Source: Aaosphaeria pasadenensis (taxonomy: Eukaryota; Ascomycota; Dothideomycetes; Pleosporales). From it: a stretch of DNA of 64,000 bases. The notes below the pieces were generated by a model. It was not told where the DNA came from. It made no database searches and was given only the letters and a program-made list of their open reading frames with translations. A program made the translations under genes and the position numbers. Location: contig JAKLMB010000012.1 of assembly GCA_022813625.1 (NCBI GenBank), forward strand, positions 558,001 through 622,000, read 5' to 3'. Shown here one piece after another: positions 12,350-24,529 of this stretch (its first letter is position 1; the number at the start of each line of letters is the position of its first letter).

Positions 12350-14035
12350 ATGCCACCGCCTGGGGGCCGCTTCCCGGGCCACAATCTGTCAAATCCTTTT
12401 GCGCATATGCAGCAACCCCATATGCAGCCGTCGCATATTCAGCAGCAACATCAGCAGAGTCTCCAGCACGCAGGATTCGGCGGCGGCAATCCCGGACACA
12501 ATGTCAACCTCTTCGGCCACAATCAAAGCAGTTTCCAATCGAATGCTGCACTAGGAGCAGGAATAGGAGGAGCAGGACTGGGTGCAGCAGCGGGAATAGG
12601 CGGGGTCAGTGGTGGCACAGGACTCGATGGCCAAGAGGCGCGCATGCGATTTGCCCACGGTGCGCAATTGCAACAGGATGCAGCATTGGGTCGTGGACAA
12701 GATGGCACAAAGGGTATGGGCCAGCGGATACGAGAGGTTTGGCGCTCAAATCTGCATCAAGAGATGGACCTACTTCGTTCACTGGTCGACCAATATCCGT
12801 ACATCAGCATGGTTCGTACACGGAATCTTCTCATCTGTCTTGCGTTTTCATTTGTCTCTAATCTGTATTTCCTATACAGTCGGTCCGCAATGGAGGCAGA
12901 CAGCTGGTTATGGAAGATTGGGTATCTATTTCCTTGGCTCTTGTTTTTTTAAGCGTAGGCAAAGTGCTATGGACGATTGTGCTAATATTTACTCTAGGAT
13001 ACGGAATTTCCAGGAGTTGTTGCTCGCCCAATAGGCGAATTTCACTCAAAGGCTTCTTATCACTATCAAACAGTCCGATGTAACGTTGATCTACTCAAGA
13101 TCATCCAACTGGGCATTACGCTATTCTCTGTCCAAGGCGACGTCCCTCCTTCGCACCTGGACTCTACACAGTTGAGCTACCAACCCAAAGCTGTCCAACA
13201 TTACGCAAACAACATCATCGTCTGCCCATGCACTTGGACATTCAATTTCCAATTCTCTCTTGAGAACGATATGTACAATGAAGAATCCATTCAGTTGCTC
13301 AAGAAATCCGGCGCTGATTTCGAGAAACTTGCCACTCAGGGCATAGATCCTGAAGAGTTCGGCTCTCTCCTCACCACGTCTGGACTAATTCTCACAGATG
13401 ATGTTAACTGGATATCTTTCCATTCTGGATACGACTTTGCGTACCTCGTTAAAATGCTCAGTAGCCAAACATTACCCGAGGACGAGGAAGCCTACCGAGC
13501 GCTTGTCCAAATATACTTCCCGAAATTATTGGATGTCAAGTTCCTTTGGCGTCATGCAACAACCCTCGTTCGCCGAGGAGCAATCGGATCACAAGCAACA
13601 AGCATCCTGACGAACCTCGGCACAAAGTCAGGTCTTCAAGATCTCGCAGACGAACTTGGCTGCCAACGGATAGGTGCTTCTCATACAGCTGGATCAGATG
13701 CTTGGTTGACCGGTGCCGTTTTCTGGAAGCTGAGAGACAAGGTTTTCGACGGATCTATCCCGGAAGACATGAATGGTCAAATGTGGGGTTTGACGGGAGT
13801 CGGTCCACCAGCGAGTGCAACGGCACAAGCTGCAGTGCTTGCTGCCCAAGGCGCCCAGACGATGGCTGGATATCCTGGAATGAACGGCATGATGTTCCAG
13901 CAACATAGAGAGGGGCCGAGCACACCAACAAACCATCCTGCCGGTTTAGCGACCACCCCGGGCCCGTCTCATGGTGGCATCACCACGCCAGGCACCATGG
14001 GTACGTTTGGAGAGTTCAGATACAGTGGAAAATAG
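12350..14035 (+). CDS. CAF1: CCR4-NOT complex deadenylase subunit CAF1/POP2
   Basis: Exon 1 is 12350-12811 and the main exon is 12998-14035; joined directly they encode 499 residues. CAF1 is a DEDD-family 3'-5' exonuclease that shortens mRNA poly(A) tails in the CCR4-NOT complex. The nuclease motifs are present: DTEFPG (Asp155, Glu157), FHSGYDF (Asp300) and HTAGSDAWLT (His383, Asp388). Residues 1-115 form a Gln/Gly/His-rich low-complexity tail, typical of filamentous fungi. The 186-nt gap between the exons also contains an in-phase 42-nt candidate exon (12880-12921) with intron-sized flanks of 68 and 76 nt, each with a branch site. Its use would insert SVRNGGRQLVMEDW just before Asp155. The gene is convergent with RPF1. 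Confidence 0.95.
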
Positions 14036-14763
14036 AATCGTTCCCGTTACCGCCAACCCCCCTCATACATTCCACATGTCTTTGGAACCTGCGCAGGATA
14101 TCCAGTCGTAGGTACGATCACCCGCGAAATGTATCAGCAACTTCGTTTCAACAAAAGCAACACTTGTTAAGGAGATCGCGCCAAGCACATGCGACGTTGT
14201 CTGGATTGACGCCACCCCCCATGAATACTCGGTTACTTTGTCTTGTAATTTCTTATGCATTTCTGTGGCGCCTTTTGTGTGGCTGGAAAGACAAATCGGA
14301 CGTGGTGTTTTCTTCGTTCGCTATGCAATGGGTATCGCCAGGCTGGTGTTCGGGGTTCTTTGCGATGGTTCTTCTCTACATGGCGCGAAGGCTCCTCGCT
14401 GGAGCTTGGGTTCTTGTTATTGCTTGAAATGAATGTATTATACTACGTTAATTGTGACTGTTCCTCAATCTTTTGTTGATATCTTGAATGCCATAGGCTT
14501 TCTAGCTTTCCCAGAGTCCCTCTCGATCGTCGAGGAGTCGATTTGCACACTGAAGAGGATCATGTTCTCACAGTGCCACTTGAACTTGCGCAACAAAGAA
14601 TGAATGAGGAGATATTTTATAGGTTGCCTGTGATATGAATAGACGTATATTGATTGGGTAATCTTTTCTGCCGTAACACGCGCCCCAGAAGGCTTGACAA
14701 TGCTCCAAAATGCTAAATGCTCGTTCTCCCAAAACACACCACGTAAATCTCGCAATAGATCTT
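14036..14763. other. Convergent 3' region CAF1 / RPF1
   Basis: The 728 bp between the stop codons of the convergent genes hold the two 3' untranslated regions. The short frames seen here show no domain or splice structure. Confidence 0.5.
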
Positions 14764-16168
14764 TTACATATTGAATCTTGTCCTTTGCTTCTCCATCTTT
14801 CCTTTCCATTGCCATTCCTGTCCGCTCTTGTACTGGACACCTCTGTCGACACGTCGAAGCTTCAGCTGTGAGGAATGGTTAGTGACTATGCATCATCATT
14901 GATTTCAGGTAGAGCTTACAGTGAAGCGAGGGCCGAGCTCCTGCAGACCCGTTTTGAGATTCTCGAGGATTTCCTTATTGTCGGAACCAAGGACGGGCTT
15001 TTCGCGGCCCTTCTTCTCACGGAAGACATATCGGTGACGTCTCCAGAAGATGTAATCGCGCTGATTGTGCATTGTGACTACGGTTCGTCCTTGGAATTGG
15101 GGCTGCGGGGGATATAACGACTTGAAAAGTTGGGCGCAAAGGTGACCGAGAGGTGTCTTGAAATTGTTCAAGATGAGTTCCGGAACTAGATAGGTGTGTT
15201 AGAGGATAGGAAAGACTTTATGTTGAGTCTTGATTGAACTTACTATGACCGGTTGAGTTACCATGGCCGGGGAGCTTCTTGCCTTCTATCCAGTTTGAAA
15301 TTGAGAAATGGAAGTGGGGACCAAGTGTGTCACCAGTGAGATGTACAACATCCAATCCGTCTGGTTTCTTCTCGTGTAGGGCTTGCATCATGATAATGAG
15401 GTGTGTATAACCACGATTCTTGGCGAATTGTGCGATCTCGCGAACAGAGTATTTGGGTGCGCCGAAATGAGCACTGCGTCTGATGTAGTTGGAATTAGGG
15501 AAGAGATCGATCAAGATTTCGGCATGCTTATGCAATGTAGAGTTTATAGAGGTCGTGATGAGTATCTTCGGTTCAACTGGCGGCGCGAATAGTGCAGGGA
15601 ACTTTTGCTTGAGGAATTCAGGGGAGAGCTCGAGGTTGGTAGCGGTTGAGGTTGTAGGGCTTGCAGCTCTCTTTGGCGCCGGAGCCTTTCGCTTCGGAGG
15701 CGCATCTGAATCCGAATCATCGTCTTCCTCAGCATCTGAATCTGAGTCCAACATGCTGTCGGCGTCGTCATCCTGCTCGTCTTCGTCTTCTTCGTCCTCG
15801 TCATCTTCCATTTCCCTCTTCTTCAATTGCGCGAGCACGCCATCCTCATCAGCATCCTCCGGCGCTTCTTGTTCTAACCTTCTCCTTTTCGCCAGCTGCT
15901 CAACATCCACAGCCATTCCAAGCATGTCCTCTTCGTCTGCGACGCCTTCATCCCATGTACGTTTGACATCGATGGTCTTCGGTTGATTGTTTGCTAGTCG
16001 CTCCTCGCGCAAGTTCGAATCCTTAGCCTCCTCTCGCTTTCTCTTATGGCGCATATCCCGCTTGGCTGCTTCTTTCTCTTTCTTAATCGCAAGGTATGTC
16101 TGCTGCCGCCGGAGCTTGTTTTTGGGTTTGAGGCTCGTAGGCATGGGGGTGGATTTGGAGAACGCCAT
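14764..16168 (-). CDS. RPF1: Ribosome production factor 1 (Brix domain)
   Basis: Three exons: 15244-16168, 14920-15185 and 14764-14865, with introns of 58 and 54 nt (both GTAAG donors). All phases match, giving 430 residues. Rpf1 is a nucleolar Brix protein needed for 60S subunit maturation and 27S pre-rRNA processing. The N-terminal third is basic (KNKLRRQQTYLAIKKEKE) followed by a long Asp/Glu tract. The Brix domain starts near residue 204 (EPKILITTS) and runs through GHIPELILNNFKTPLGH, HNQRDYIFWRRHRYVF and LQELGPRFTLKLRRV. The C-terminus ends in WQWKGKMEKQRTRFNM. The ATG at 16168 (MAFSKST) is preferred over an in-frame ATG 48 nt upstream because the following residues fit the family. GRS1 diverges from it. 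Confidence 0.95.
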
Positions 16169-16496
16169 TGTGAACGTTGGCTTCTGTCTCCCCTCAGTTC
16201 GACTTGAAAAACGCAAGTAATTACCACCTGGGCGTTGTTGCTGTGTGAAGTAAGGCTTTGCGCGTCTAGTTCAATTAACTGTCGCGAAGGAAGTTTACGA
16301 AATTTTGTTATCGATAACAAGATGGCTTAGTCATTCCGGAAGATTGAATTGCAAGAAGTAATTTGAGACTCTTGGCGTTTTATCTCACGTGTGAGTGCAA
16401 CGGCGAGGAGTCATAACGTGCCGATACTTGATTAATTTGATTTATATATAAGTTCGAGTCTGTCCTCCTTACTCACTTAGGAGGTTCTCCATCTGT
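16169..16496. promoter_or_regulatory. Divergent promoter region RPF1 / GRS1
   Basis: 328 bp serve two translation-related genes, so co-regulation is plausible. A TATA-like element, TTTATATATAA, at about 16441-16451 lies some 50 bp before the GRS1 ATG. Confidence 0.55.
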
Positions 16497-18861
16497 ATGC
16501 GATCTGTGACGAGCTTGTTGCGCGCCAATCGCTTACTTTCACTTCGGAAGCCCTTGTTTCGTACCCCACCACCTCTAACTAGCCATCCCACCAAGAAGAG
16601 CTTCACTACAACTGCACCCCACTACAAATTCCAGATCTCCCTTCCCAAGCGGAAACCAGAAGTCAACATGGGGTCCGATATGACAGCCAAGAATGGCAAG
16701 CCATTCGATCGCGCTGCTCTTGAGCAACTCATGAAGGTATGATGCCACGCGACATTGTTAGAGTCACACTGATTTCGCATAGCGCCGATTCTTCTACACT
16801 CCCGCATTCGATATCTACGGTGGTGTCTCTGGTCTCTACGATTATGGCCCGCCCGGCTCTGCACTCACTACCAACATCGTCGACATATGGCGAAAGCACT
16901 TTGTGCTCGAGGAGGACATGCTCGAGGTGGACTGCACAATGTTGACACCTCACGAGGTGCTCAAGACTTCCGGTCACGTTGACAAATTTGCGGATTGGAT
17001 GTGCAAGGACCCCAAGACTGGCGAGATCTTCCGTGCGGACCATCTTGTTGAGGAAGTGTTAGAGGCCCGCCTCAAGGGAGACAAGGAAGCTCGTGGCGTG
17101 AAGGTAGAAGAGAAGGAAGAGGACCCGAAGAAGAAAAAGAAGAAGGTTAAGAGCATTCCAGTCGTGAAACTTGAGGATGCCGTCGTCAAGGAGTACGAGG
17201 AAACCCTTGCGAAGATTGACAACTACAATGGCGAGGAGCTTGGTCTGCTCATGAAGCAATACAACATCAAGAACCCGGCAACTGGTGGTGAACTTCTCCC
17301 ACCTGTCGCATTCAACCTCATGTTCCAGACTTCCATTGGTCCTTCCTCCAACCTTCCTGGTTACCTACGCCCAGAGACTGCTCAGGGTCAGTTCCTGAAC
17401 TTCCAGAAATTGCTTGAGTTCAACAACCAAGCCATGCCATTCGCCTCTGCCTCGATTGGCAAGTCATTCCGAAACGAAATCTCCCCCCGTTCCGGTCTCC
17501 TCCGTGTCCGAGAATTCTTGATGGCCGAGATTGAGCACTTCGTTGATCCCTCCGGTGGCAAGAAGCACCCTCGCTTCAACGAAGTCAAGGACGTAGAATT
17601 GGAGCTACTCAACCGAGAAGTCCAGCTCTCCGGAAAGACCCACGTTTCCACCACCAAGATCGGTGATGCCGTCGCATCTGGCCTCGTCGACAACGAGACC
17701 CTCGGATACTTCCTCGCCCGTATTCAGCTCTTCCTCCTTCGCATCGGCTGCGACCCCAAGAAGATCCGATTCAGGCAACACATGGCCAACGAAATGGCCC
17801 ATTACGCCGCTGACTGCTGGGACGCCGAGCTTTTGACCTCGTATGGCTGGATAGAGTGCGTTGGCTGCGCTGACAGGAGTGCTTATGATTTGTCCGTGCA
17901 CATGAACAAGACTGGTGCCCCTCTCCAAGTGTCCGAGAGGAGAGAGAAACCTCTCGAGTTTGAGGAGTGGGTCGTCGACATTGAGAAGAAGAAGTTCGGA
18001 CCTAAGTTCAAGAAGGACGCCAAGACGGTGGAGACTGCCCTTGAGTCTCTCGCGGAGGATTTGCGCGAGAAGCTCTCTCTTGATCTCTCCAAGGATGGCA
18101 AGATCGTCATCGACGTGCCAAATGTTGGCGACGGCAAGGTGGAGCTGACCAAAGACTTGGTTACCATCGAGAAGCGAAAGCGTGTGGAGCACACCAGGGA
18201 ATTCACTCCTAATGTCATTGAGCCATCTTTTGGTATTGGCAGAATATTCTACGTAAGTTCAAGGTATTTGAACATAAGAATAAGAATGATACTGACCGCA
18301 CTTCACAGGCACTCTGCGAGCATACCTACTGGTCACGCGAGGGTGACGAGGCCCGTGGCGTCCTCTCTTTCCCCCCGACCGTTGCCCCGACGAAGGTCCT
18401 TATCGGTCCTCTGTTCGGCCAGAAGACCGAGTTCAAATCATACTCCCAGGCTCTGAAAGCAAAACTCCGGAAGCTGGGAATCTCAAGCCGCATCGACGAG
18501 TCCGGTGTGTCAATCGGAAAGCGATATGCAGTATGTTGATCCGTCTTCCAAAGCAATTGCGCATGATAAGCTAACAGAAATAGCGAAACGACGAATTGGG
18601 TACACCATTGGGCATCACCATTGATGTAAGTTACCGCCCACCATAAAGAGGCGTGATGTTGGATGATAAATTAACATCTCCTTACAGTTCCAAACCCTCG
18701 AAGACAACACATACACACTCCGTGACCGAGACACTACGAAGCAGGTTCGCGGCGACATTGACCAGATCTGCGAAGCCATCTCCCAGCTAGTGGAAGGCAC
18801 TGCTTCTTGGGAAGATATCGCAGCTAGACTTCCTGCGTTCGAATCTGCTGATGCCGAGTAA
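16497..18861 (+). CDS. GRS1: Glycyl-tRNA synthetase, mitochondrial and cytosolic
   Basis: Five exons: 16497-16736, 16783-18252, 18309-18530, 18584-18625 and 18688-18861. All junctions are phase 0 with GTAAGT or GTATG donors, giving 715 residues. This class II synthetase charges tRNA-Gly. Visible hallmarks are YGGVSGLYDYGPPG near residue 90, YLRPETAQGQF, motif 2 FRNEISPRSGLLRVREF, and the motif 3 region EPSFGIGRIFYALCEHTYW. A lysine run (KKKKKK) sits in the insertion before the core. Residues 1-57 form an Arg/Ser/Leu-rich, acid-poor presequence typical of mitochondrial import, and a second ATG at codon 58 (16668) could start the cytosolic form. One gene for both compartments is the usual fungal arrangement. 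The final exon encodes the anticodon-binding C-terminus. Confidence 0.97.
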
Positions 18862-21800
18862 AAGAAAACGTTCGTTGAATGTCGGGATAGCGATTCTCAT
18901 TCGACATTGACATGTTGTGGTTGTGAACGATGAGGCATCGCAAAGAGGTTGGATTCATTAGCAGAGTGTATTACTGTGTGCGATTATAAGGGTACCATTG
19001 GATTCAGACTGCTGTGGGTTGTAACGCCCCTACGACATACGTAGACGGCGAAAAGCTTCAGAGTCAGGAATCTGGAATAAATTAGATGAACGAATAAAAC
19101 AAATTATGGCCAAATCAATAAGCGTATCTTCTGACTCAAAGATCGATGTGCCGGAGTATCTGTGTATCCTATTACAACGGCACATAAAGCACTACTATTG
19201 CCGCAGTACAATTAGCTAGAGCATATGATTTCGTGAAAGTAGACGGATTTTATTTGTTCTCGGATGCAGCAGGGTAACAGCTGCACCTAAGATTTGCGGC
19301 ATGTTTGCTCGAAAGTGGCCTCGGATATGGGTTCGTCCGAGAAGGAAGTCTGCAAGACGGAAATTGGTCTTATTTTGATGTGAGCCTTCTATTATCAATA
19401 TGCCAAATGGGACTTGCTGTTGCATCTGGTTAGTTGGATTCCTTCCATTCATTTCTTAATTAACAAATTCGAAGATAGTGACCGCTCTGCGGCATTCTTC
19501 ATTTGCCCCACCCCTTTCAAATGGGGACACCTACTTTCATTTTGACGACGGATATTGTTCCTTGACCACACACTGCAGCAGCTAAGTAAGCCTTGGACGT
19601 CTGCCCTTGCCCCTTAGCTGATGATGTTCTTCTCAATGGAAGAGCACACAAAGCTTTCAATAACCCAACCTAGCAGGTTGTCCACCAAAGCCATGTTTGG
19701 AGCCATCGATTAAAGTAAATGCATTCTGGAAGAGTATGCGCCGTGATCATTATCGTTCAAAAGATGAGCAGTTATACCGTTACGCTTTTTAACTTCATTT
19801 TCCCAAACCAGGTAATCACGTGTACATCGGAAGCTCAAGCATCGCAATTGTATGAGTTGTTCACTTGAATTTCCATGGAAGTCATTGAGTCCAAAGGGTT
19901 TGGTGAACGTTTGGGGGTGATAGAGCCTGAGCTGTCCTGTTCTAAGCAAAACAATAACATGTCTACCTCGTAGTTGCCGTTTCTCCGCACCAGCAACCAC
20001 CATCACTTTTATCTCGACTGCAACCCCTACGAAACATACAACAACTTCGCATCAAGTACTCCCCTTTGGCAACCCACCCTTCTTACAATCATCACTCGTG
20101 TATGCTTCCGAAGACCGTCGTCGACAAATCCAATCGGGCCGTTTCGCATTTTAGACTTAGTCTGTACGGACCCCGCTCGCTCAGGCCAACGCGCCAGGTG
20201 GTGTTCCCTCACACCTACAGCAGCAGTTCTCATACACACACAGACTGGACGTACATAACACGTCCTGAATTCTGAGGTCAATTGCATCACAATGCAGGCA
20301 GCGATGTCACTCGGAACTAGGATCGGATCGTTGGTGAAGAAAAAAAATAAATCTCCGACCCAGGGCCAGCATTGCGGGAATTACATACATACTACACGAT
20401 CAACCATGAGTGCTACCTCGTAGTCGTACTTGTATCTGTTAGATACTGGGCATCGGGACCGCCGACCGCACGTTCCCCTGTCATCCTCTATCCCAGCTCA
20501 GTGGAAAGTGGACGGGGCGGGTAGGTCCCGAATCCAAACAACTACCTATCTGACGTGCGTTCCTGTCAGCGATATCCAATGGATTGACAAATCTGAATCC
20601 AACAGCGTGGTCGGCGAGCTTCTCGTCTTGGTGGACCGATGTTTGATGAACAAGGCTATGGAACTTTCTAATGCAGTGCAGGGTTTCTGTTGGATCCGTT
20701 TGATGCTGCGAATTCCTCCATTGTTCTAACTTCTCCCTACGGCCCTCCACTGTCATCCGTAGCGGGACAACCCCAGCAAAAACTAGGTCATCAATTGCAT
20801 GTGCATGTGCATTTCGACCTTCTCTCCCCTTTATGCCTGGTCCGCCTCCACATTCTCCATCTAGAGCCTCACATTCTCAGCAATCCCCATTAGACACATC
20901 GCAAACAACGATTGGCCGCGATTATCATACAGCCAACTGGGGTTAGATGCCCGACGACTGACGGGGGAGGGGTTCACGGGTCCTGTTATCCACCCAGCTT
21001 GAGCTCTCAGCCTAGTCCTTACTCGTGTCCAGGTACAGTCTATTCGCCCGTCTCTGCGTCGCACGCTGTTACGCTGTACCATATGCTGGCAGTTGCTTGT
21101 TCTGCATGTATGCATCTTCTCATCGGCAGCGCATGGGTTAGCAGTCAAGTTTGCACAACCATCCATTTATTATTGTAGTCATCATCCGCGCCATTGCTAC
21201 TACAGCATTAACTCACACTACTGTCAAAGACCGTCTCCTTTCTCCAGCCCTGGGATTCGCCCAACGAGCAATGGCCTGCTAACGACGGCGTCAAGGCGTC
21301 ACCTGCACATCTTTAGGCCGGCGGGACGGGACCTGGTGAGTTTCAGAGCTTGGTCGACTTTGGTCGTAGGCCTTTCCCAAGCTCCTAAGCTCCCGAGCAC
21401 CAAAGCACCGCACCTAAGGTACTCTGTTGCCCGCTCTCCTATTCTCCGGTTCTTCTCTTCTGCACAGTTCTCCCGTTTCAGTCACAATTGTATTACATTT
21501 GCCTATCGCCAGTCAATCAAACTCACGTCTCCGTTCCGACGGTACGGCTAGCTTAACAACCAAAAAAATCGTTCTATAATAATTGTTTTCTCTTTGGACG
21601 ACGTAATTACTTGGGTTTTCGCAAACCCCGCGATCCAGCACACAACCCCCGACCCAACCGGAAGACCGTTTCTGTGCTCCTACAGCCTCTGGTACCTCTA
21701 TATTGTGCTACACGTCGTTGCGCAAAGCAGCGTTGGATACTGTCTTACCACATCTTCTCATTTCACTTCCTACTTTACTTATTGTTATCGGCATGATGGT

Positions 21801-22434
21801 GGTACCCTCCATCTGTTGGTGATTTCTGACGGCTCGCTGTGGGAACGTACGACTCGGTGCTAGGGATCGTGGACATGCTTCCGTCCTTGCAGTTGTCGCA
21901 TTGCAGAACTTGGTCTTAGCTGCTAAAGCACTCCCATTCCTACGACTGCGGTCGAGACTCCTTGCTTAGTCTACTGCAGACCTGGTGCTCGCGTTTGATA
22001 TTATATCTTCCTTGCGGGTTAGTGGGGTCATTGCTGAATGCTGGCCCCGGACGATTTGCAGCACAGTAATTACACAAAGCGGCCCAAACGAGCTGGACGG
22101 ACGCATACATAATATTCGGCACCCGAAGCAGTGGCTATCCAGTGCCCACATTGCATTTGACCCATCCATATCGCTTCTCTTTCGACTCCCCTGTGGACTC
22201 TGACACGCCACCAATCAAGAAGCTCTCGCCTAAACGGTTGCAAACTGCAATAACAACCATTCCCTCCCAGATACCAGGCGAACAACTGGGCGTATGATAT
22301 TGTAGCTACCATCCATTCGACGGACTTCGAGTTATTCAATCCTTTCTTCTACTGATCGAGCGGCGAGCGACGTTGTCAGGGCTCGAATTGCTGCCAGCTC
22401 GCTTCTTTCCGAACCCCCGGGCCTGCCCAACACC
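18862..22434. other. 3.6-kb intergenic region
   Basis: It holds the GRS1 3' region and the 5' flank of the methyltransferase gene. Open frames such as 21093-21551 on the + strand have no recognisable domain and no support from splicing. A poly-A tract lies at 20340-20348. I see no RNA gene or mobile element. Confidence 0.5.
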
Positions 22435-23896
22435 ATGGAAGAGGAGGCGTTACCCGACGATCTGGTTATGGATCACACAGCCGCACGACATAAACGTTCC
22501 AGGACTAGTGACTCAGGAAGCTCAACTTCAGCAGAGTCAATGTAAGAACATACTTTTATTATCATCGCCCTGAAGCTGTCATCCTTTGCGTTGACCATGG
22601 CTGACACCAAACAAGCACCGCGTGCCGTGCCTCGGGGTCTCGCAAGTCTGTATTTGCTTTTTTGTTGCATCGAGATGGTGAAGAAGACTGCTGACCTGGC
22701 CATGATCTAGACATTCTACTCGAACTCTAAACTCCGAGGATTTCGAATTCGTCCAGGAGAATGGCCGAGAATATGGTAACCATACCTACTTCATGCCGTG
22801 CGATCAACTGGAGCAGGATCGATTGACTATTCAGCATCAAGTCTTCGTTCATGCACTGAAGGGGAAACTCACTACTACACCAATCTCGCCATTGCAATGC
22901 CGGATCCTAGATCTGGGAACAGGGCCGGGTAATTGGGCTGTGGCCATGGCCCGGCAGTTCCCTTACGCTGAAGTTGTTGGCTTAGATATGGCGGTATGGG
23001 ATCTGGAAACAACGGAAGAAAATGGAGGAAGCCCCCAGAATGTCAGTTGGGAAATCGACGACCTTGACGTTTGGGGAGAAGACCCTCATCTTTCCGAATT
23101 GACCTTCAACATGGAGCATTTTGACCCATATCGGGATCCGATCACACCCCGTGATACATTGGAATCACCTTCCAAATCACGCCAGCCTCGAACGCCAGGC
23201 GAGGGCGATTGTTCGTTCGACCCTCTCGTACTTGATCCAGGACCCCAGGTCGGCTGGCACTTCAGTGAACCGTTCGATCTGATTCACATGCGGGGGATGA
23301 AGGGTGCCTTCGTACACTGGGAGGAGGTATATGCTGAGATATATAAGAGTCTATCGCCTGGAGGTTGGGTGGAGGTCGCGGACTTTGAACTCATGCTGCC
23401 CGAAATGCCCAACTCGCAACTTCCGCCCGGTGACGCAGCTGGCAACCTTTCGCAAACCCAACCCGATAACCTACCGCTACCCACGATTCGAAAACTATAC
23501 TTTGCAGGCATGCAAGCCGCTTGGAAAGGTGGACGCCACCTAGGCACGTCGTACATGCACGCAACATACCTGGAAGATGCAGGGTTCAAGGATATAAGGA
23601 CGACATATGTCAACGTTCCGGTGGGCACGTGGCCTGAGGACCGGGAACAGAAGAAAATCGGAAAGATGTTTCTTGTCGTGTTGCTGGAGAGCATCGAAAC
23701 CCATCTCTTGAGGTTACTCACGCAATTTGGAGACGCGGACAGGCTATGGTCAGCGGAGGAGGTGAGGGAACAAGTGGAACAAGGGAAGAGAGAGATATTC
23801 GATTGGAGCGAGGGCGTTGGCAGCGCCGACAGGAAGGAAGGCTGGTGCGCCAGTTTCAAGTGGATCATTGGTCGTAAGAGCAAGAATGCCGAATGA
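22435..23896 (+). CDS. LaeA-like SAM-dependent methyltransferase
   Basis: Two exons, 22435-22541 and 22711-23896, with a 169-nt intron (donor GTAAGA, branch GCTGAC, acceptor TCTAG) encode 430 residues. The N-terminus is short, acidic and Ser-rich. The family's pre-domain block follows (FEFVQENGREYGNHTYFMPCD), then class I motif I, ILDLGTGPGNWA, at about residues 101-112, motif II around VVGLDMAVW, and the post-motif block LSPGGWVEVADFE. This architecture is the large fungal LaeA-like/UMTA family; LaeA itself is a nuclear regulator of secondary metabolism and development that binds velvet proteins. Orthology to LaeA cannot be claimed, because many paralogues share this layout. No biosynthetic cluster lies next to it. 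Confidence 0.88.
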
Positions 23897-24529
23897 GAGA
23901 CTGCTGAAAAATCCCACCCACATACCACCACACGATACAGAAAGACTGCAGATGTACCGCAGCTGCTACGACAACCACAACTACAACAAGAGAAGAAGAG
24001 GAAAAACCACAACAACTGCATATCCAAGAACTCACTAGAAAACTACCTTAATGAACTGCATATAATGACTAGAGCTTAAAGGGCGAGGAGATATTCACTG
24101 GGGATAATTGTCACGACCGAGATGAGGCATAGATGGGGAGGGAATGAGGATACCTTTGTGGTATGATCAAACAGATCAGTTAGCGCTGTTGACCCAAAAT
24201 ATCATCACCATGTAATGAAAACAGGAAGAGATTCGAGTGCTGTGGTATCCTTTGGTGATTTGCTATCATCCATGTAGACGGCCTACCCTCGTTGAGTGGG
24301 AAGGAAGGTACTCATCAGTGGCGGATGTTGCCTGAAAACTCGATTGCACAATTTCCAAAGACATATCTTAGTACTAATTCATATTCCGTATATTTACACT
24401 AACAAAATGTCAAGCTTGCGATGCCAAATTCAACCCTTTGAAACTCCCTACCACATGCTACCAAGAAAGCCCAAGACCATCTAAACGCTTCATATGAAAA
24501 GCAATCTCTACAACGCTCCGTCACCATCA
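23897..24529. other. Convergent 3' region
   Basis: 633 bp lie between the methyltransferase stop and the stop of the convergent PAP2 gene. Nothing beyond 3' untranslated sequence is recognisable. Confidence 0.5.

Noticed and set aside
12262..12861. 199-codon + strand ORF
   Set aside because: Out-of-frame shadow of CAF1 exon 1; Arg/Ser-rich composition typical of a shifted frame.
16169..16216. Upstream start for RPF1 (ATG 16216)
   Set aside because: Adds 16 residues without family similarity; the ATG at 16168 gives the expected basic N-terminus.
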